NCBI GenBank assembly: GCA_014155875.1
Contig: JACEFZ010027058.1
Location: 1-64,000 of the forward strand
Source: Cepaea nemoralis
Taxonomy: Eukaryota > Mollusca > Gastropoda > Stylommatophora > Helicidae
Reading direction: 5' to 3'
DNA: 64,000 bases
Below the pieces are notes generated by a model that did no database searches, was not told the DNA's origin, and saw nothing but the letters and a program-made list of their open reading frames with translations. Made by a program: the position numbers and the translations under genes. Below are positions 15,301 through 29,221 of this stretch, one piece after another. The number at the start of each line of letters is the position of its first letter. The first letter of the stretch is position 1.

Positions 15301-18300
15301 ATATATATTTTATTAATAATAAATATTATATATTTTTTAAATATTATGATATGAAATAAATATAAATATATTTATTATTAAAATTATAATATATATTGTA
15401 TTTATATATTATTTTTAATATAATAATTTAAATTATATAATATAAAATATTTATAATATGTAATAAAAAATAAATATTTTATAAAATATTAAAATTTAAT
15501 TTATAGAAAAAAATTATATTAAAATATAATAATATAATTAAATATTAAATATATTATTATTTTAAAAATTAAATATAATATATAAATTTTATATTATTAA
15601 ATATTTATATATTTAAAAAAAATATTTAATATAATATAATAATTATATATATATTTATATAATAAATAATATTTATATGAAAATAAAATTATATAAATAT
15701 AAATTAATAATTTAATTAATTATATTTTAAATTTTAATTAAAATAATTATTAATTATTAAATAATATTTATATAAATTATATATATTATATTAATAAAAT
15801 AAATTATATAATTATTAATATATGTTATATTTAATTAATTGTAATATTTATATAATAAATTTAAAATAATATTAAAATAAAAATATATATTATATAGTAT
15901 TAATATAATGATTTAATTTATTTAAAATAATATTTTTAATATATATTATATTTTAAATTAAATAATAATTAATATATAAATTTTATATAATTTAATTTTA
16001 TAAAATTATATATATTAATAATATTAATATTAATTATATTAATTATATATTGAATAATATTAAAATATAATAATAATTAATTATAAAAATTGAAAAATAT
16101 TATAATATAAAATTATATTAAAATATATTAAAGATAAATATTTATATATTATATTAAAAAAATTTAAAATTATAATATTAATTTTTTAATAAAATTAAAT
16201 AATTAATATTATAAATTTATTATTTTAATTATTATAAATAATATTATATAAAATAAATTATTAATATATGTATAATTTTATAAATTAGTAATATTTATTA
16301 TAATTAAAATTTATATAATTTATATATATAATTTATTAATTATATTATAATATTATAATAAATATTTAAATTATATATATTATTATTATTTAAAATATAT
16401 TAAGTATTAATATATTATATTGATATAAATAATAATTTATTAATTAATTAATGTATTATATATTATATTAGATTAATAGTTATTAGTATTAAAATAAAAA
16501 TAATTATATTAATATTTATATAATAAAATATTATAATTTTAAATATTAATATTGTATATATTTATATTAAATATATATTAAATTATAAATATTATAAATA
16601 TTATAATGAAATAATATAATAATAGATATAAATAATTATATGTTAATTATTATATTAATATTATTAGATTAATATTATATAAATATAATTAATATTATAT
16701 AATATATATATATAAATATATATGAAATAAATTATATATATTATTTGTTTTTTTTTATTTATTATAAAATAAATTTTATATTATTTTATTTAATATATAT
16801 TATATAATAATTATTAATTTATTTTTAATTATTTTATATTTATTTATATATTTTTATTTATATATATATATTTATATATATATATTAATTATTTAATATA
16901 ATTTAATATAAATTAAATTATATATTGATTATTTATAATTATTATATTAATAAATTATTATTTTTTAATTTATATATTTTTTTATATTATTATTTATATA
17001 AATTTAATATAATATAAAATATAATATTTATGTTTTTATTATTGTTTATTTATTATTATATAATAATAATTTATTAATTATTTTAAATATATTTATTTTA
17101 ATTTATTATATTTAAATTTATTAATAATATTATATAAAAATAAAAATTAATAAATTATATTATAAATTTTTTTTTTAATAATTATTAAATATTAAAAATG
17201 ATTAATTATATAAATTATAATTATTATTTGTTAAATATAGTAATTATAATATTAATTTATATAATTATAATTATATTAAAATAATAAATTATATATATAT
17301 TTAAATATAATAATTAATTATATATATATATATAATGTATTAAAATTTAAATTTTATTATTATAAATATTTAAATAAATTATATTAAAAAATTAATTTAT
17401 TATATTTTATATTTTATATAATAATTAAAATATATATTGAATATAATATTATAATATTAATATAAAATATATTAAATAATTATAAATAAATATGTAAAAA
17501 TTAATAATTTATTTATTATTATATATATGATTATAATATATTAATAATGTAAATTTAATTTAATATAATATTTATTTAATAATATATATAATTTAATTAA
17601 ATATTATTATATATTATTAAATTTTATTTATAGATATAATTATTATGTTTTTATATTATATATTATTTTATTTAAATTAATTTTATATTATTATTTTATA
17701 TTTTAAAATATTATTATAATTGTATATATTATAATTATTAATATATATATTAATATATTTATTTATTAAATATAATAAATTTTAATTTTAATAATTATAT
17801 TATATTATTATATTAAATTTATAAATATATATTATTATATTATAATAAAATTATAATGTTAAATTTAAAAAATAATTATTTTATAAATTATATATATAAT
17901 TAATTATTTAATATTTTTTAATTAAATTATTATATATTATTTTTTAATTTATAATATTTTATATTATTAATTAATTTATATAAATTTTATTTTAGTATAT
18001 ATTATTTTATATATATGTATTTATATAAATTATTTTAAATTTTATATAATATTTTTTAAATAATTAATTTATATGTATATTTATAAAATTATAATTTATT
18101 ATATATTTATGTATTTTAATAAATTAATATATATTAATATTTTATTTATAATTTATTAAATAATTGAATAATATTATAATAAATATATTAATATTTATAT
18201 TATATTATAATAATGAATTAATAATTATTATATTTTATTAAATTATTTTTTTGTTATATAATTATTATTAAATTAATATAAAATATTATTAATAATATAT

Positions 18301-19181
18301 GATATATTATTAATTTTTAATTTATAATTATAATATTAAATTATATTTTTTTAATATTATTATATTTTATATAATATATAATATTAAATAATTGTATTTA
18401 TATTTAATTTATTTTAATATTATTATATTTTTATTTGTATATATATAATTAATTAATTAAAATAATTAATTAAATAATATATAATATTATTTTATATATT
18501 ATAAAATAATTATAAAATTATTATTATATATTATATATATTAAATTATTATAAATAATATATTAATTTATAATTATATTATATTATTATAATAAAATTGT
18601 ATAATTATATTATATTATTATATAATTAATTATAATTATTTTATATATATAATTAATTATAATAATATATTAATTATTTTATAGTATAATAAATTATATT
18701 GTATATTTATAATTATAAATTTTAATATTAATATTAAATTATTTATATTATATTTATTTAATATAAATAAATTAAAATATTATTTTTATTATATTATTAA
18801 TATATAAATTTATTTATTTATTTTATTTAATATATATATTTGTATAAATTATAAAAAATATAATTTAAATATAATTAATATTATATTAATAATATTATTA
18901 TTTATATAATTTTTAATAAATTTATTTTTTTTTTTTAAATTATATATAATTTTTTAAAATTAATTATTTATTTTAATTATATTATTATAAATAATTATTT
19001 ATAATTATAATAAAATATATATAATATATATTTAATATAATTTATTTATTTTTTAAATGTATTATAATAATATATTTATATTTTTTAATATTTATTATAT
19101 ATTATTTATATAAATTTTAATATATATAAAATTTAGAATATTATTATATATATATAGATATTAAAATTATTTTTTTATATG
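12301..19181. other. A/T desert with rare G
   Basis: Between about 12.2 and 12.4 kb G falls from roughly 10% to near zero and stays at isolated single bases, with C essentially absent. The sequence is an irregular mix of A and T and not a clean microsatellite; I see no unit length. No gene, RNA or regulatory element can be supported. Confidence 0.8.
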
Positions 19182-22100
19182 TTATATATTATAATATTTA
19201 TATTTTAATAAATATTTTAATAATATTATTATTAAATTTAATTTTTAATATAATATATTATTATATTAATTATAATAATATTTATAATTTATAAATATTA
19301 TAATTTTATTTTTTATATATATTAATTATATATATTAATATAATATTTTTAAATAATAATATATTATAATAATTTATAATTTATTAATAATATTTTAATA
19401 TATTATATTAAATATTATATTAATATATTTTATTTATATATATTTAATAATATTAATTATATTAAATATAAAATATATATAAAATATTAATATTTATTTT
19501 TTTTTTTATAAAAATTAATATTATAATAATTTTAAATTATTTTTAATTATATTAATTAATTTTATTATATTAATTAAAAATATATATTATATTATTTATA
19601 ATATTTTAATAAATTTTTTTTTTTATTTTATTTATATAATTATTATTAAAAATTTTAATTTTATTATTAATATTATATTAATAATTATAATAAATAATTT
19701 AATATTATTAATATAATAAAAATAAATTATATATTTAAATAATATTAATATTATTATTATATTAATTATATTAATATTAAAATATATTTATTAAAATTAT
19801 AATTATTATTAATTATAAATATAATTAATTTTATATATAAAATATAATAAAATTTATTTAATATATTATTTTATATTAAAATATATAAAATTAAATTAAT
19901 TTTTATATTATTATTATTAATATATTTTATATTATTATTATAAATTTATTATATTTTATAATATATAATTTTATATATTTAATAATTATATATTTTAATA
20001 TTATATATTATTAATATATATTAATATTTATTTATTTATTTATTTTAAAAATATTAATATTTATAATATTATTAATTATTTATAATTTTATTTATTATAT
20101 TTTTAAAATAATATTTATTATTTTTTTAAATATATTTATTAAATATTATAAAATATTAAAATAAAATTATAAATTAATTTTAATTTTTAAAATTATAAAT
20201 AAATTTATATAAATTTTATTTTATATATTATTATTATATAAAATTTATTATTTTAAAATTTATAAATTTATTTTTTAAATTTATTTTATATAAAATTTAA
20301 AAATTTATATTTTAATATATAATAATTAATTATAATTATTTATTATTATATATAAATTTAATATATATTTTTTTATATTATATTTATAATTATTATATAA
20401 ATAATTATATTTATATAATTAAAAATAATATTTATATATAATTATAAATTTATAAATATTTTATTTAATAATATATATATTATATTAATATTTATTATAA
20501 TTTTTAATATTATATATTTAATATTTTAAATTTATTAAAAATTATTATTTAATTATAAATATATTAAAATTAAAATAATTTATAATTTATATTATTTAAT
20601 ATATTATTTTATTAAATAAATAATAAATAAATTTTTAATAAATATTTAAATTAAATTATAAATTATTTAAATATAATAATATATAATTATATTTATATAA
20701 AAATATATATATTTTAAATATTATAATTATTAATTATAATAAATTATAAATTTATTTATTTAATAATATAATATATATATAATTAATAATATTAATATTT
20801 TTAATTAATTATTTTTATTATATTATAAATATATTAATAATAATTATATTTAAATATAAATATATATTAAATTTATTAATATATAATATTATAATATATT
20901 AAATTATTTAAATTATATTATTTTATATATTTTAAATTAATAATTATTATATATTTTAATTAAAATTAAATTATTTTTATATATAAATTTAATTTATATA
21001 ATTAATAAAATTATTTATTTATATTTTAATTTATTAAATATTATATATATAAATATTATATATTAAAATAATATATTTAATTTATATAAAAATATTATTT
21101 AATATTAAATTTTATTATAATAATATTATATAATTTAAAATTTTTAATAATAATTAATAATATTATATATTTAATATAATTTTATTTATATTTTATTTTA
21201 ATTAATATTAATATAATATATTATATAATTTAATATTAATATTTAATATTATAATATATTATTATAAATTAAAATAATTAATAATTAATATATAAAATAT
21301 ATATATTTTTTAATTAATTAAATATAAATTATATTATTATATAAATATATATATATTATATATAAATTAAATATATATAATTGATTATTTTTAATAATTT
21401 TATTAATTTATATATTAAAATTTAAATTAAATTATTATTTATTATTATATAATAAATTATAATAATATTATTAAAAAATAATATTTAATTTATAATATTA
21501 AATTATATATTATATAATATATATATATTTTATAAATAAATATTTATTATATTTTATTTTTAATATTTTTATATTAATAATATATTTAAAATAAAAATTA
21601 ATTTTTTATTTTTATTTTATATATTTATAATAAATTATTATAAATAATTATAATATTATTATTATATAATATAATTAAATATTATTTTATAATATAATAT
21701 ATTTTAAATTTAATATAAATATATTATTTATATAATTTATTATAATTTATAATTAATTATTTATATATAAATTTTTTTTTTTTTATTTATTATAATAATA
21801 TAATTATAAAAAAATTATTATTTTATATATATTTTATAAATTATTATATAAATATTATATATTTTTATATATTATATATTAAAAAATATATTTTATAAAT
21901 AATATTTTATAAATTATAATAAAATATATATATAAAATTTTTTTTTTATTTTATAATTTATTTTATATTTATTTTATAAATAATATTATAATTTATTAAT
22001 TATATTTTTTTAAATTTTTTTTTTTTAATTTTAATAATAATATTTTTTAATATAATAAATTTATTATTTTTATTTATAATATATAAATTTAATTTATTTA

Positions 22101-22826
22101 ATATTAAATTATATATTTAATAAAATATTTTATTATTTAAATTATAAAATATTTTATTATTTTATTATATATTTAATATAATATATATATAATAAATAAT
22201 TATTATTTTTAATATTAAAAAATATTTTTTATTTATATATTATTTTAAAAATATTTATATAAAATTATTAATAAATTATTAATTTAAATAAATATTAAAT
22301 ATATTAATATTATAAATTTTAATTAAAATAAATATTATATTTTATTTATAAATTTATAATTTAATATATTAATTAAATATATATTTAATATATTATTAAA
22401 TATTTATTATATAATAAATATATTTATATATTATATTTTAATAATAAATATATTTTATAATAATATTATAAATTTATTAAATTAATATTAATATATAATA
22501 TTATATTATTTTAAAATAATATATTATATTTTTATTATTATATAATTAAATAATTTAAATAAAATATTAATAAAAATATTATTTAATATTTTATATTATA
22601 TATAATTATAAATATAATATAATTTTTTTTAATATTTTAAATTATTTATATATATTTTAAATAAATTATTATTATTTATATATTTATTTTTGATATTATA
22701 TTTTTTTTTTAAATTAAATTTTTAATTTAAATATATTATATATTTATATTATATATATTATAAATTAATTAAAATTATTTTATTAAAATAAATTATATAT
22801 AATATAAATATTAATTATATAATTTT
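19182..22826. other. A/T-only tract (two G in 3.6 kb)
   Basis: Reading every line, I find no G or C from 19182 to 21382 (2201 bases). A single G follows at 21383, another at 22692, and the next C is at 22827. The order of A and T is irregular, with short poly-T and poly-A runs but no obvious repeat. Such DNA has very low melting stability. There is nothing coding in it. Confidence 0.9.
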
Positions 22827-25800
22827 CTTTATATTTATATTTATAATAATTAATTTTAAAAAATATTTTTATTAAATTAATATTTTTTTTTTTTTTTTTT
22901 TTTTTATTTATTAAAAAATTATATTTTATATATTTTTATATAAATTTTATTAATATTATATTATAATAAATATTATTTATTATATTAATATTATATTATA
23001 TATTTTTAAATTTTTATAAAATTATATTATAATATTATATTTTATATTTTATAATATTAATAATATATATATTAAAAATATAAAATTATAATAAATATAT
23101 ATTATATTTTTTTAATATATATAAATATATAATATATAAATATTATTATAATTATTAAATATTTATAATAATATATAAATTAAAATTATTATAATTTATT
23201 TAATTTTATTTAAATATATTATAATAATATTATATATTTATATATAATAATTATTTATTATTAATTTAATATATAATATTTAAATATTTATATAAAATTA
23301 TTTATTATTAAATATAAATATATTTAATAAATTAATAATATATATAATATATTATTATATATATATTTTAAAATAATAATATTCTATCATATAATAATTA
23401 AATAATATTTAAGTTATACTTTTATGATAATAAATATTAATTATAATATATTTTTATTTTAATTTTTTTTTAAATAAATTATTTTATAAATTGTATTATT
23501 TTTATTATTAATTTATTTTATTATAATATTATATATAATATCTTTTTTAATTAAATACATTTTATTTATTAATATTTTTAAAATTTATATTTATTAATAT
23601 ATTAATTATAATTATCTATTTTTATATTAATTAATTTTATAAAATATTTATTTATAATTATTTATTTATTTTTTATTAATAAAATATTATATATTTTAAT
23701 TTTTTATATTTATATTTTATTATAATATATATATATTATTAAATATTATTATTTATTAATTATATTATATTATAATATATATAATATATATATTAAAATA
23801 TATTTTTTATTATATATTAATAATTAAGTTTTATTATTAATTATAATTTTATATTTTATTTTTTATTTTAATTATTAATATTATTATTACTAATTATTTA
23901 TATTAATTAAAATCTTATATTTTAATTTTTATATTATATAATATTTATTATATTTATTATATTTTTAATAATATTTATTATATTATTAATCAATATATAT
24001 ATTAATAATATAATAAATTTAATATTAAAATATAAAATTTAATATTATTTTAATTTTATATATATAATAATAAAATTTTAATTTATATATATTTAAATAT
24101 TTATTATAAAATACAAATATTTATTTATTTATTTTTTAATTATATAATTATTATATAATTATTAATTTAATTTTTATTTTAATTTATATATTTAATATAA
24201 TTAATTAAATATATTTTTTATTTTTTATATATTATTTTTTAAATAAATATATATATTTTTAAATTATATTAAATAATATTTTATATTAATTTAAATATTA
24301 TATATATATCTTAAAATATAATAAATTATTATTAATTATTATATATATTATATTTATAAATTTTATTTATTAATTTAATTTATATTTATATTAATTTATT
24401 ATATTTATATATAATATTTATATATTATTAAATTTAATTAATTTTTATAATTTATAATTATATAATAATACTATAAAATATTTTATTAATATATTTATAA
24501 AATATAAAAAATTAAAATAATTTATTAATTTCTATATAGTATATATAATTATAAATTATTAATTAATTATCTTATAAATATAATATTTTATTTATTATAT
24601 AATATATTATATATATTTAATATAATATAATTCTTATATAAATATTATTATATAATTTATAAATTAATTTATAAAATTTTTATTATATTTTATTTTTATA
24701 TATATTTAATTATAATATATTATATTTTTTTATAATATATTTATTTAAATTATATATAATATTTTTTTATATATTAATTTTAATAATTATATAATTTATA
24801 TTATATTAATCAATTATTATTATTATATATAATTTAATTTTTTTTAATAACTAAATATATTATATATTTTTATTTTTTAATAATTAAATATATATTATGT
24901 GTTATATATTTATATAAATATATAATTTAAATTATTTTAATATTTAATTTTTATATATTTATTATATTATATATATTATATTTTTTAATTTTAAATTAAT
25001 AATTAATTAAATTATAATTATTTTTATTAATATTTTTAATATATTAATTTTTTTTTTAAAATATTATAATATTTTTTAATAATTTATTATAATTTTATTA
25101 ATAATATTATATAATAATATATATTATATATAAATTTTTTATTTTATATTATTTCATATTATTTATAATATTTATATTTTTAATATAATATTATTTATTT
25201 ATATATTATATATTTATTTATTTTATTTTTATTATATATATTTTTTAAATTTTATTTTTTATTTATTATAATATTAATATTATTATATTTTTATAAATAA
25301 GAATATATTATATTTATATATTATTTTTTATAAATTTAATTATTAATTTATATTTTATAATTAATTATATAATTTATTTAATTTATTTAATAATTTAATT
25401 TTTTTATTTATTTATTTTTATTATAAGTTTATAATTGTTTATTATTTTTATAATATTTTATTATATTAATTTATATATTAATTTAGTATAATTTATATTT
25501 ATAAATTATATTTATTAATATATATTATTTTAATTTATATTTTTGTTTTTTATTTTATTATTATATTATTTTTATATTTATTTTTATTATTTTTTTGTGT
25601 TTTTTTTTTATAATTTTATTATATTTATATTATATTAATTGATAATTTTATTTAGTTTTTTTTTTAATTATTATTTTATTTTTATTTTTTTTTTTTTTAT
25701 TTTTTTTATTAATTTTATATTTTATTGTTTATTTATTTTATTTTATTTTTAATTTTAATTTATAAATTTAAAAAATTTAAATATTAAATTAAATAATAAT

Positions 25801-26606
25801 CTATATATATATTATAATAAATAATTATAAATAAATTATTATTAATTATATATAATAATTATATTTATTTTATTAAACTTATTTAATTTATTTTGAAAAA
25901 GATTTTAAAATTATTTTAATTTTTAATAATTATTAATCTATTTTTTTTTTAAATAAAATTTATTATTATTATTATATTTTATTTATTATAAAATAAATTT
26001 AATATTAATTAAATTTTTTTATAATATAATATTTATATATAATTTTTATATTATATTATATTAATATAATCGTATTTGTAATATATAAATTTATAAAAAT
26101 ATTATTTAACTTAATAATTATTAAATTATTTATAAAATTATATATAATAATTAATAATATATTTTAAATTTATAAAATAATTTATATATTTATATTTTAT
26201 ATTATAATTATAAAAAATTTTATTTATATTTAAATATATTTTTTTATACATAAAATATATAATAATTATTTAATTTATTATTACTAAAATTATATATTAA
26301 CTTATTATATATATATATATAAATATATTATATAAAATATTATTTTTATTAAATTTTTATATTTATATATTATAATCAAATTTTTAATTTTTATTTTATA
26401 ATATTTAATTATTTAATAATATATATTTAATAATTTTAATATATTATTTTTTTTAATTTATATAATACTATATTAATATATTATTTCTAATTATTATAAA
26501 ATTTAATATTATAAAATATTATTTAAACTAATAACATATAAACTTAATTATTATATTATTTATTATTTAGCTTTTATTAAAATTATTTTAATTTTATTAT
26601 TATAAT
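22827..26606. other. A/T desert with rare C and a T-rich, G-containing island
   Basis: Isolated C replaces isolated G as the rare base, the opposite of the sequence left of 19 kb. A T-rich island with some G lies at about 25416-25660. C becomes a little more frequent in the last 600 bases before the sharp boundary with complex sequence at 26607. No gene or RNA is recognisable. Confidence 0.75.
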
Positions 26607-27058
26607 TAAACAATACAATGCATATTAAATAAGTAGCGGCATAGTGGAAAATTCTGGAACGTAGTACCGGGGAGTTATACGTCGGCAAGTGTGGGAAAAT
26701 CTCCGGCGGGTGTGACGGTGGTCGGTTCATAACAGACGTGGAGGGGGTGCATACGGAAAAGTCATTAAGTAAAGGGTTGTAAAAACGTGGGTGAGTGGTG
26801 TGTTAAAATATTTTGAACTGTTAGCGCATTGGTGGTGTACAATAGTACGAATAGAAGGAATAGGTGCGGTGGGGATAGTAGTGGGTATGGGTTAGTGAAA
26901 TTAGTTGATAAGGGTGGTTATTAGTGCTATGTAGATGTTCATAGTAGCTTATTCACTAACATAACACGTGTTACAAATGAAACCTTGAAAGCTAAAGATC
27001 GCTGATTGTAATGGATATAGTGTAGTATCATTCGGTGGTAAGGGGTGGGTACCAGGGT
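26607..27058 (+). repeat. Palindrome left arm: unique terminal domain
   Basis: This is the single-copy end of the arm, G-rich on the + strand, mirrored at 36935-37385. It contains a perfect 12-bp palindrome with a CACGTG E-box core at 26962-26973 (mirror 37019-37030). The stretch 26877-26916 resembles sequence at 59623-59661, which links the palindrome to the gene island. No open frame is convincing. Confidence 0.75.
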
Positions 27059-28435
27059 ATTAGCGGTCAACAGATGGCAAAGCAGTGGTCAAGTGAGGAA
27101 ATTTTAGGGAAAAGTGATTGTAATGATAGGGTGATGCTTAAAGGGTGTAAATTAGTGGTCAAATAGTGGTCAAGCATGGTCAAGTAGTAGGTCAAGTGAG
27201 GAAATTTTAGGGAAAAGTAGTTGTAATGATATGGTGATGATTAAGGGTGATAAATTAGTGGTCAAGCAGTGGTCAAGGGGTGATCAAGGAGAAATTTTAG
27301 GGAAAAAGTGGTTGTAATGATATGGTGATGATTAAAGGGTGTAAATTAGTGGTCTAGCAATGGTCAAGTGGTGGTCAAGTGAGGAAATTTTAGGGAAAAT
27401 TGGTCGTAGCGACATGGTGAGGGTTAAAGGATGGTAAATTAGTGGTAAATTAGTGGTCAAGCAGTGGTCAAGTGGTGGTCAAGTAAGGAAAATTTTAGGG
27501 AAAAGTGGTTATAATGATATGGTGATGATTAAAGGGTGGTAAATTAGTGGTCAAGTAGTGGTCAACCAATGGTCAAGTAGTGGTCAAGTGAGGAAATTTT
27601 AGGGAAAAGTGGTTATAATGATATGGTGATGATTAAAGGGTGGTAAATTAGTGGTCAAGTAGTGGTCAGCCAATGGTCAAGTAGTGGTCAAGTGGTCGAG
27701 TGACCACTTAAATTGTAGATGACGATGTCCCTAAGATTATGGTAGTGGTTAAAGTGATCGATGACATGGTCAAGTAGCGGTCAACCAGTGGTCAAGTGGT
27801 CGAATGAACACTTAAAAGGTAGAGAAAAGTACGTATATTGAAACGGTGATGGTAAAATGGTCGACAACGTGGTCAAGCAGTGGTCAAGTAGTGCTCAACC
27901 AGTGGTCAACCGCTCAAGTGAGAAAATTGTAGGGTATGGTACGTGTAGTGAAACAGAGATGAATAAATTAAGTAGTGACGTTGTCAAGTAGTGATCAAGT
28001 AGCGGGCAAGTACTGGTCAAATGGTCGAGTGACCACTTAAATTGTAAGGGAAAGTACGTGTAGTGAACCTGTGTTGGTTAAAGTGATCGATGACGTGCTC
28101 AAGTAGTGGCCAAGTAGTGGTAAATGGTCGAATGACTACTTAAATTGTCGGTGAAAGTAGGTATGGTGACATGGTGATGATCAAGAGTTGGTCAAGTGGT
28201 GCTCAAATAGTGGTCAAGTAGTGGTCAAGTAGTCGAATGACCACTTAAATTATAGGGTATGGTACGTGTAGTGAAACGGTGATGGTAAAATAAGTAAGGA
28301 CATAGTCAAATAGTGGTCAAGTACTGGTGAAGTAGTGATCAAGTGGTCGAAGGATCACTTAAATTGTAGGGTATGGTATGTGTAGTGACATGATGATGGT
28401 TAAAGTGATCGATGAAATGATCAAGACGTTATGCC
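27059..28435 (+). repeat. Minisatellite A, left arm (GTGGTCAAG core)
   Basis: The core AGTGGTCAAGT recurs dozens of times, often two to four in a row. It is organised into higher-order units: six blocks 90-105 bp apart carry ATTTTAGGGA (at 27101, 27204, 27294, 27387, 27492 and 27596). A second block type follows from about 27700, carrying a CACTTAAATTGTA-like segment. The left and right copies differ by many small changes. It is non-coding. Confidence 0.85.
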
Positions 28436-29221
28436 GACTGCTAAGTTCAGAAAGTAATGTCCTTACTAGCGGCAATTTCCCTGACAGGATCGCCTCGAGC
28501 ACTGATTTTGTATTGATCAATAGCACCTAGTGGTACAGTCAACACACATGGACAATAGTTACATCTGGTCAAAGATGGCGTCGCACCCTATCACACATGG
28601 GTAATTGCTACAACCAAACTACGTCTCATTCACTAAAACTGGTCAAATATGGTGTCACATCCGGTCACAGGGGTAATGGGACATCTGAGACACGTGGTTA
28701 AGAGGGAAACTATAGAAAAAGGGTGTCCTATCGGTTGTCGAGTCAGGGAACCTAACGTATGATGATCACTGTGTATAGGAGTGAATACACTGCATCATCA
28801 ACACTGCATCATCACCACTGCATCCGAAGGGTAAAATGGTCACCCCCTTCTCTCTCTCTTTTCTATAACCGTGTAGTCCTAGTGTTATCCGGTTACACCA
28901 AAGGACACCCGAGCATCAACACAACAAACTGCCCCGATTCAACCTTAGGCAATGCACGTAACATGACAGGTCACATGTCCGCCGTCATAATCAGCGACGT
29001 TATCACGTATCAAATTAGATAGCCACACTTTCATTTCCTTTCTATGTGTCCATAGTGTCTTTACATCTTTCTCCAGAAAACCATTTCCAAGACCAATATA
29101 TGTTATTTGTCAGTGTACCTGCTCAGTGCCACACTTCACAACCAGACAAAAATACACGTTCTATGTACCACTTCAACCGTCAAATAAGAAAATATGTTAG
29201 ACAAAATATTAAAATTATTGG
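28436..29221 (+). repeat. Palindrome left arm: unique spacer with two short open frames
   Basis: This non-repetitive spacer lies between the two tandem arrays and is mirrored at about 34776-35556. Open frames of 87 codons (28759-29022) and 71 codons (29046-29261) occur here. The second runs into satellite B. In the right-arm copy the first frame is shortened by a 1-nt indel in a C-run and has two amino-acid changes. I see no domain, and the indel argues against selection on protein, so I do not call a gene. A CATCATCAACACTG-type short duplication occurs at about 28790-28820. Confidence 0.6.

Noticed and set aside
1..26606. Mitochondrial or plasmid DNA inserted in the nucleus
   Set aside because: No rRNA, tRNA or protein gene of any organelle is recognisable despite the A/T richness.
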